NCBI GenBank assembly: GCA_029449245.1
Contig: JANATF010000002.1
Span: 3,410,001 to 3,474,000, forward strand
Direction: 5' to 3'
From: Mortierella alpina
Taxonomy: Eukaryota; Mortierellomycota; Mortierellomycetes; Mortierellales; Mortierellaceae
Length of the DNA stretch: 64,000 nt
The position numbers and the translations under genes were made by a program. The notes under the pieces are model-generated. The model made no database searches, was not told the DNA's origin, and saw nothing but the letters and a program-made list of their open reading frames with translations. Below, piece after piece: positions 59,241-64,000 of the stretch. The stretch's first letter is position 1; each line of letters begins with the position of its first letter.

Positions 59241-60207
59241 GATGACGATGAGGCTGCTTCCCGGCGTGCGTGTGGCTAGTCCTGTGGTGCGGTGTTCCTG
59301 CAGCCTGTAGTCCGTGGCTCGTGTGGGTGGAGGGTGCGGCAGCGAGGAGGACGGGCAGAGGCAAGGACGAAGAAGACCGTGGTGGAGGCATGCTGCACAT
59401 AGCCCACGCGATGGCAGGCTCTTCGGAGACGGGAGACAAATGCGCCTGTTGGCCGAGTGCGCTCCAACAGGCGGGCGGGTGTCAGCCAGAGAGAGAGAGA
59501 GAGAGAGAGAGTTCCGCGTGCCTGTGCCTCGTTTTTTTTTTTTTTCTTCCCGTTTTGACTTTTTTTTTTTTCCCCTTTCCACCTCGTCCTCTTCCTCTTC
59601 CTCGTCCTCGTCCTCGTCCTCTTCTTCCTTCCCCCCTCCCCACTCTTCGTTCCCTTCTGCCAATCGTCTTGTTTTGCCCTCCAGCACAACGCACCTTTGC
59701 CGCCCATCGCCCTCGTCCTCCCCTCGCCGTCTCCTCCGCCGTCTCTCCTTCACGGCTCCTGGTCTCGAGTTCTCGGCTCTCCATCGCGGTCGCGTTCTTT
59801 CATTCGCTTCTTTCGTTATTTTCCCGCTCCTCGCTCTCGGCTCTCCGCTCTGCTTTCCTGGTAACGTATGCATACCAGCCTCATGCAGGCCTGGAGTCCC
59901 TCCATTGTCTGTTCTGCAGCCCTTGGCCGCCCATCCCGATCCAGCAAGGCTCTGGCTGTGTGTCTGCGCGCGCGTGTGTGTGTGTGTCCGTGCCATGCCC
60001 TGTGTGGATTGTCTCGCTTGTGCTCCGCCAGACGAGTGCTTTGTGTCCAGGCAACCCACCCGCCCACCGCCCACTGTCAACCCGAACCTGCCCTTGGCCG
60101 GGTATGGAAGTAACTTCCGATCGACCATCGGTATTGACCCCATTCTATTTTTCTGTCCTGCTCCATAACCCCCCATTTAGCTCCCCTAATCAGCACGCCT
60201 CGTCATC
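59241..60207. promoter_or_regulatory. Divergent promoter region between SRPRB and the CBS/PB1 gene
   Basis: This 967-bp region has strong strand bias: a GA dinucleotide repeat at about 59490-59511, two T runs near 59531 and 59561, and a CCTCGT/CTTCCT pyrimidine tract at about 59580-59640. A GTGTGTGTGT run sits near 59975. Long frames here on both strands are low-complexity artefacts. Confidence 0.5.
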
Positions 60208-62718
60208 ATGTCCATGGCCAGTTCCCTCAGACCGCCTCAGGCCGGCAAATCCTTTTCGGGCCTCGTGAGCAACCGCCCCAGCGATCAAATGTCGGATGTC
60301 TCCTCGAGCTTCAGCGAGTCTGCTCGCCATCGCCAGTCCAAGAAGGACGAGGTATTCTATTTTGCGCCTGGTCTATCGTGTTGCCCCAATAATGCCCATG
60401 GTACCCCTGTTGTCTCACTCTCTCTCTCTTTCTTTCTCTCTTTCCTTTTCGCTCTCTCTCTCACGCTCTAACAGGCTATTCGCCGCAAGATTGAGCAAGA
60501 GCTGTCCAAGAAGCGCCACAGCTCTCGCAAGGCCAAGCAGACCCAAAAGATGATGGCAGGAACCGTGTCGGCACTCCGCGTCTCCCAGGCGCTGACAGTC
60601 TCCGAATCGCTCACGGTAACGGAGGCGTCGCAGAACATGGCCGCCAAGCGCGCCGATTGTGTTCTGGTGATCAATGACGAGGAGCATCTCTCTGGTATCT
60701 TTACAGCCAAAGATTTGGCCTTCCGTGTCGTTGCTGCGTAAGTGCGCAAGTTATCGTCGCATCATGGCAAATTATGGCATTCTATGCTTGTTTCAAAGCA
60801 CAGAGAATGTCCTGTGTGATTCTCCTACTGACCGCGCACCGTAAACAATAGTGGTCTCGATCCCCGCTCGACCCGTGTGGCCGACATTATGACGCCCAAC
60901 CCCATGGTTGTCACAACGGACCGCAGCGCCACGGATGCCCTCAACTTGATGGTCCAGAAGGGATTCAGACACTTGGTAAGGAACTCGCGTTATATGTTGC
61001 CCATATCAGTGCCCGCGGGAACCGTGGATCATGTGGGGTTCTTTTTAATGAGCCATCATCTTGGAATGTGATACTCATAACCTCTATCCCATGCGTCCCT
61101 AACAGCCTGTTCAAAACGAGGACTCTGAGATCGTTGGACTTTTGGATATTACCAAGTGTCTCTACGAATCGCTGTCAAAGATGGAGCGGGCATACGGACA
61201 GTCCAAGAAGCTGTATGATGCCCTGGAGGGTGTGGACAAGGAGTGGGGTGGTATGCAGAACATGGCCATGGTTCAGTACATGGAGACTCTCAGGGAAAAG
61301 ATGATGTGCCCTGACCTCAGCTCTGTTCTGGACGGCTCGCCTGCCGCCGAGGTGAACGTCAAGGCTACAGTCAGGGAGGCAGCCAAGCTGATGAAGGAGC
61401 GTCGTGTCACGGCTGTGCTCGTGATGGACCAAAACGGAGTGGACATTGCCGGTATCTTCACCTCCAAGGGTAAGTGCATATTTTGGGCGGGGTAGCTTGG
61501 GCGGGAGTGGTCGCTGCAAGCTCCATTGTTGTTGCCGCGAGAGCATACCGATTGCCACCCACTAAGTACAAGTGTGTCCAATTGGTGTTACTTTTTGTCA
61601 TATAGATATCGTCCTCCGTGTGATCGCTGCTCAGCTGGAGCCCAGCAACTGTAGTGTGGTCCGTGTTATGACCCCCCACCCTGACACTGCTCCCTCATCA
61701 ATGACCATCATGGATGCATTGCGCAAGATGCATGGTAGGTGCCGCAATTTCGTTTTTTTTTCTGTCGCGTGTGAAGATGAAACAAAATAGACACTGATAA
61801 ATTCGTGATTGCGTAGACGGCCATTACCTCAACCTGCCCGTTGTTGAGGATGACAAGGAGATTGTTGGAGTAGTGGATGTGCTCAAGTTGACTTACGCAA
61901 CTATGGAGCAGATCAACTCTATGAACACAAAGGACTCAGAGTCAGGACCCATGTGGAACCACTTCTGGAACTCTGCAGCATTGGCCGACGGCGACGAAGG
62001 ATCAGTTGTTTCCGAATCCATGGCGCCCTCGTCCATCATGTCGCCCACTCTTGCCGCCTCGCCCAGCGGTCATCAGGCCATGCAACCCTTCCCTGGTGAA
62101 ATCTTCCCCAACGAGTCGGCCTCAGTTGTCGCTGAGGACCGCAGTGAGCTCATTCACAAGCAAGTGGAGGAGGAGAGCACGACCTTCGTCTTCAAATTCA
62201 AGTCACCGCTTTCCAACACGGTGCATCGTTTCACCGCCGATTACACCGATCTGGGCCGTCTCCGCGAAACCATCATGGAGAAGGAACCTTTCGGTGCCGA
62301 GTCGGATCCCAGCCAGAGCGCCCTCCTGTCCGAGTTCAATATCTCATACCTGGATGACGAGCAGGATTACGTTATGATGACCTCGGATGCTGATCTGGCA
62401 GACTCTGTTGCCATTGCAAAGAAGCAAGGCCATAACCGTGTGATGCTCTATGTTGCTGATCCCAGGGCCTCGACAATTCTCGCAGCTGCTCCCCCCGCGC
62501 CCGTTGCGGCTGTTGTGGTAGCGCCAGAGGAACCCCAAGCACCAGTTGAGCAGCAGGCCCCCAAACCTGCCGCGGTACCTGAGGAGCCCAAGAAGGCGCC
62601 ATCCGAGTTCAAGAAGATGCTGGATTCCATTCCGGATGAGTTACTCCTCCCAGGAGCTTTGGTGACGCTCTCGGTGACGATCATTGCTGTCTTTGCCCTT
62701 TCCAGACTTGCAAAGTAA
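60208..62718 (+). CDS. Four-CBS and PB1 domain protein with a C-terminal membrane anchor (Mug70-like)
   Basis: Six exons (60208-60351, 60475-60737, 60852-60975, 61106-61469, 61606-61734, 61817-62718) give 641 aa. Two CBS pairs are visible: the first covers ALRVSQALTVSESLTV to LLDITKCL, with ADIMTPNPMVVTTDRSATDAL at its centre, and the second covers MKERRVTAVLVMD to VGVVDVLKLTY with a matching RVMTPHPDTAPSSMTIMDAL. A PB1 domain follows (TTFVFKFKSPLSNTVHRFTA), with its acidic OPCA-type region YLDDEQDYVMMTSDADLADS. After a Pro/Ala/Glu linker the protein ends in a hydrophobic helix ALVTLSVTIIAVFALSRLAK, so it is a predicted tail-anchored protein. The order matches the fungal Mug70 family. CBS pairs typically bind adenosine nucleotides, PB1 mediates dimerisation; the cellular role is not well defined. 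Confidence 0.9.
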
Positions 62719-62971
62719 GCGAGAATGCAGCAGAGCTTGGATCTCGACAATATATCTTTTTGGCCATCATGGATACCCTCCCTCGGTCCAGTCCCTCATT
62801 TCCCTATTATACACGCAACACGCACATTCCTCACAAAAAAGACTCCATCATTACACCCTCACGCCAAGAAAAAAACAATGCCTTTGTGCTTTATATACAG
62901 GTTATTCATCTTTGTCCATAAAAAAACCACCATCACTCATTGGACATATAGGGAGGGAGCATCCATTTTAC

Positions 62972-64000
62972 TCATGCCTCTGTTGTAGCTGTCGATCCCG
63001 TGTCCCCATCGATGATGACCGCTGTGGTAACGACCATCTCCTTGGCGTCAGTCTCTATAACCTCGGAGCACGGACCGCTTAACAGCTGCGCCTGGGACGC
63101 GGTGGTGGCAAAGGAGATGGCGGACTTTAAAGACGCGCAGTAAATGGCACGCGTCGATGCTGCGTCGACCATAGAGCCGTTGGGGGATGACCGTGCGCTG
63201 CCATAGAGGCCCATCACGGAGCTGGAACGCGTTGCGCTCGTCGAGTTCATGTCGAGGCCGAGCAAAGTTGGAGTGGTGCCAATGCTCAGCCTCGAGGGTC
63301 GGTTGGGGGAAAAGCCATCCTCTAGGAGTTGCTTTAACTGCTGTTGCTGTTGCTGCTGTAATTGCTGCAGTCGTGTGGGGTGCGATGGGCTCACTATGGA
63401 GGTGGAGGGTGACGAGGCCTGGTGTGGTGGTGGTGGTAGTGGTGTTGCGCTATTGACATGCACATTGTCAGGGTCCTGTATCTGGATAGAGATGAAGCTA
63501 CGTTTGCCGTTGCGGCGTGGATGTGCTGTTGCCTGCTTGGTCTTTTTGCCTACTTTTATGCGGGGCGAGAAAAGACCTCGAGCATGGGTGCCACTGCGTT
63601 TTTGCTCAGAGCTCGATCGGGCTTTGGTGCGAGTGAGTTGAGGCATGTGCTTTGCCAGAGCTGCAGCAGAAGGAGATGTGCACAATGGCTCGTCCGTGGT
63701 GTTGCAGGTTTGTTGGGGTCGTGTATTGGAGTTACCCTTGAGGAAGGAAAAGATGGAACGGGATGGAGGATGATCTTCTAATCGAACAGTCGAAGGAGTG
63801 GACGGTTCTGATACAGTGGTGGTTTCTTTATCACTTGTCGTCTCCTTGAGGTCTGTTGGATCAGTGTCATGGTGCTCTGCCTTTCGTTGAATGATGTTGC
63901 TTTCTAGATCTGAATTCTCTTCATCTTGGATGGTCATGTTAGAGATCCCATCGGCGGACGTTGCTTTTCGCAGGGATTTCCAGGATCGTCCATTGGTGAA
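62972..64000 (-). CDS. Unrecognised low-complexity protein, C-terminal part (continues beyond window)
   Basis: The minus-strand frame is open from the window edge to a TGA at 62972-62974 (about 342 codons visible). An internal ATG at 63937 starts MTIQDEENSD, but the frame continues upstream without a stop (GRSWKSLRKATSADG), so the true start probably lies outside. The visible part is rich in Ser, Thr, Pro and charged residues, with a Gln run (QQLQQQQQQQLKQ) around 63340, a proline run, and a more ordered-looking KRSFISIQIQDPDNVHV segment. Nothing identifies a family. It is tail-to-tail with the CBS/PB1 gene across 253 bp. Confidence 0.65.
   Translation of the reverse strand, partial: FTNGRSWKSLRKATSADGISNMTIQDEENSDLESNIIQRKAEHHDTDPTDLKETTSDKETTTVSEPSTPSTVRLEDHPPSRSIFSFLKGNSNTRPQQTCNTTDEPLCTSPSAAALAKHMPQLTRTKARSSSEQKRSGTHARGLFSPRIKVGKKTKQATAHPRRNGKRSFISIQIQDPDNVHVNSATPLPPPPHQASSPSTSIVSPSHPTRLQQLQQQQQQQLKQLLEDGFSPNRPSRLSIGTTPTLLGLDMNSTSATRSSSVMGLYGSARSSPNGSMVDAASTRAIYCASLKSAISFATTASQAQLLSGPCSEVIETDAKEMVVTTAVIIDGDTGSTATTEA

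Noticed and set aside
59270-60268. Long frames on both strands between SRPRB and the CBS/PB1 gene
   Set aside because: They depend on CCTCGT, CT and GA repeats and overlap the first exons of recognised genes in wrong frames.

Overview
The window is fungal nuclear DNA. Nearly all genes carry several short spliceosomal introns (about 60-550 bp, GT...AG with one GC...AG), intergenic space is compact, and 5' flanks are rich in pyrimidine tracts. The gene content (cytosolic MetRS with a C-terminal WHEP domain, a double-CH spectrin-like protein, a four-CBS/PB1 tail-anchored protein, RIC1, RPN10, IPP1, TMEM33/Pom33) fits an early-diverging fungus; a Mortierella-type Mucoromycota is my best guess, inferred from overall style and not proven.

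Layout. 1-16.5 kb is a dense housekeeping block: the 3' end of an alpha/beta hydrolase (+), a TMEM33/Pom33 ER membrane protein (+), an importin-7/8-type karyopherin (-), APC/C subunit Cdc26 (+), mitochondrial D-2-hydroxyglutarate dehydrogenase (+), the GYF-domain spliceosome factor CD2BP2/Lin1 (-) and the Golgi GEF subunit RIC1 (+). After a 2.9 kb gap with long polypurine and polypyrimidine tracts come a large PH-domain protein (19.5-22.9 kb) and a coiled-coil/UVR-like protein (23.2-26.9 kb). Next are methionyl-tRNA synthetase (27.5-29.9 kb), RPN10 (-), inorganic pyrophosphatase (-), an actinin/spectrin-like protein with two CH domains (35.7-42.3 kb) and a large, mostly disordered protein of unknown function (43.4-49.0 kb).

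49.0-57.9 kb is a gene-poor island. It holds a tandem array of nine ~580-bp units with higher-order structure, bracketed by a ~67-bp inverted repeat and, further out, by two clusters of a GATAAT...TGACAT motif. Next to it lie a tRNA-Lys(CTT) gene and a retroposed tRNA-derived element with an A-tail and a 10-bp target-site duplication. The window ends with the SRP receptor beta subunit (-), the CBS/PB1 protein (+) and the 3' part of an unrecognised low-complexity protein (-) that runs off the window.

Functional links are loose: nuclear import and nuclear envelope/ER shaping, ubiquitin-proteasome (Cdc26, RPN10), secretion (RIC1, SRPRB) and translation (MetRS, tRNA-Lys). Head-to-head pairs that probably share promoter regions are importin/CDC26, CD2BP2/RIC1, IPP1/spectrin-like and SRPRB/CBS-PB1. 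Exon junctions were placed by hand from splice consensus, reading phase and remembered family sequences; no alignment was run.
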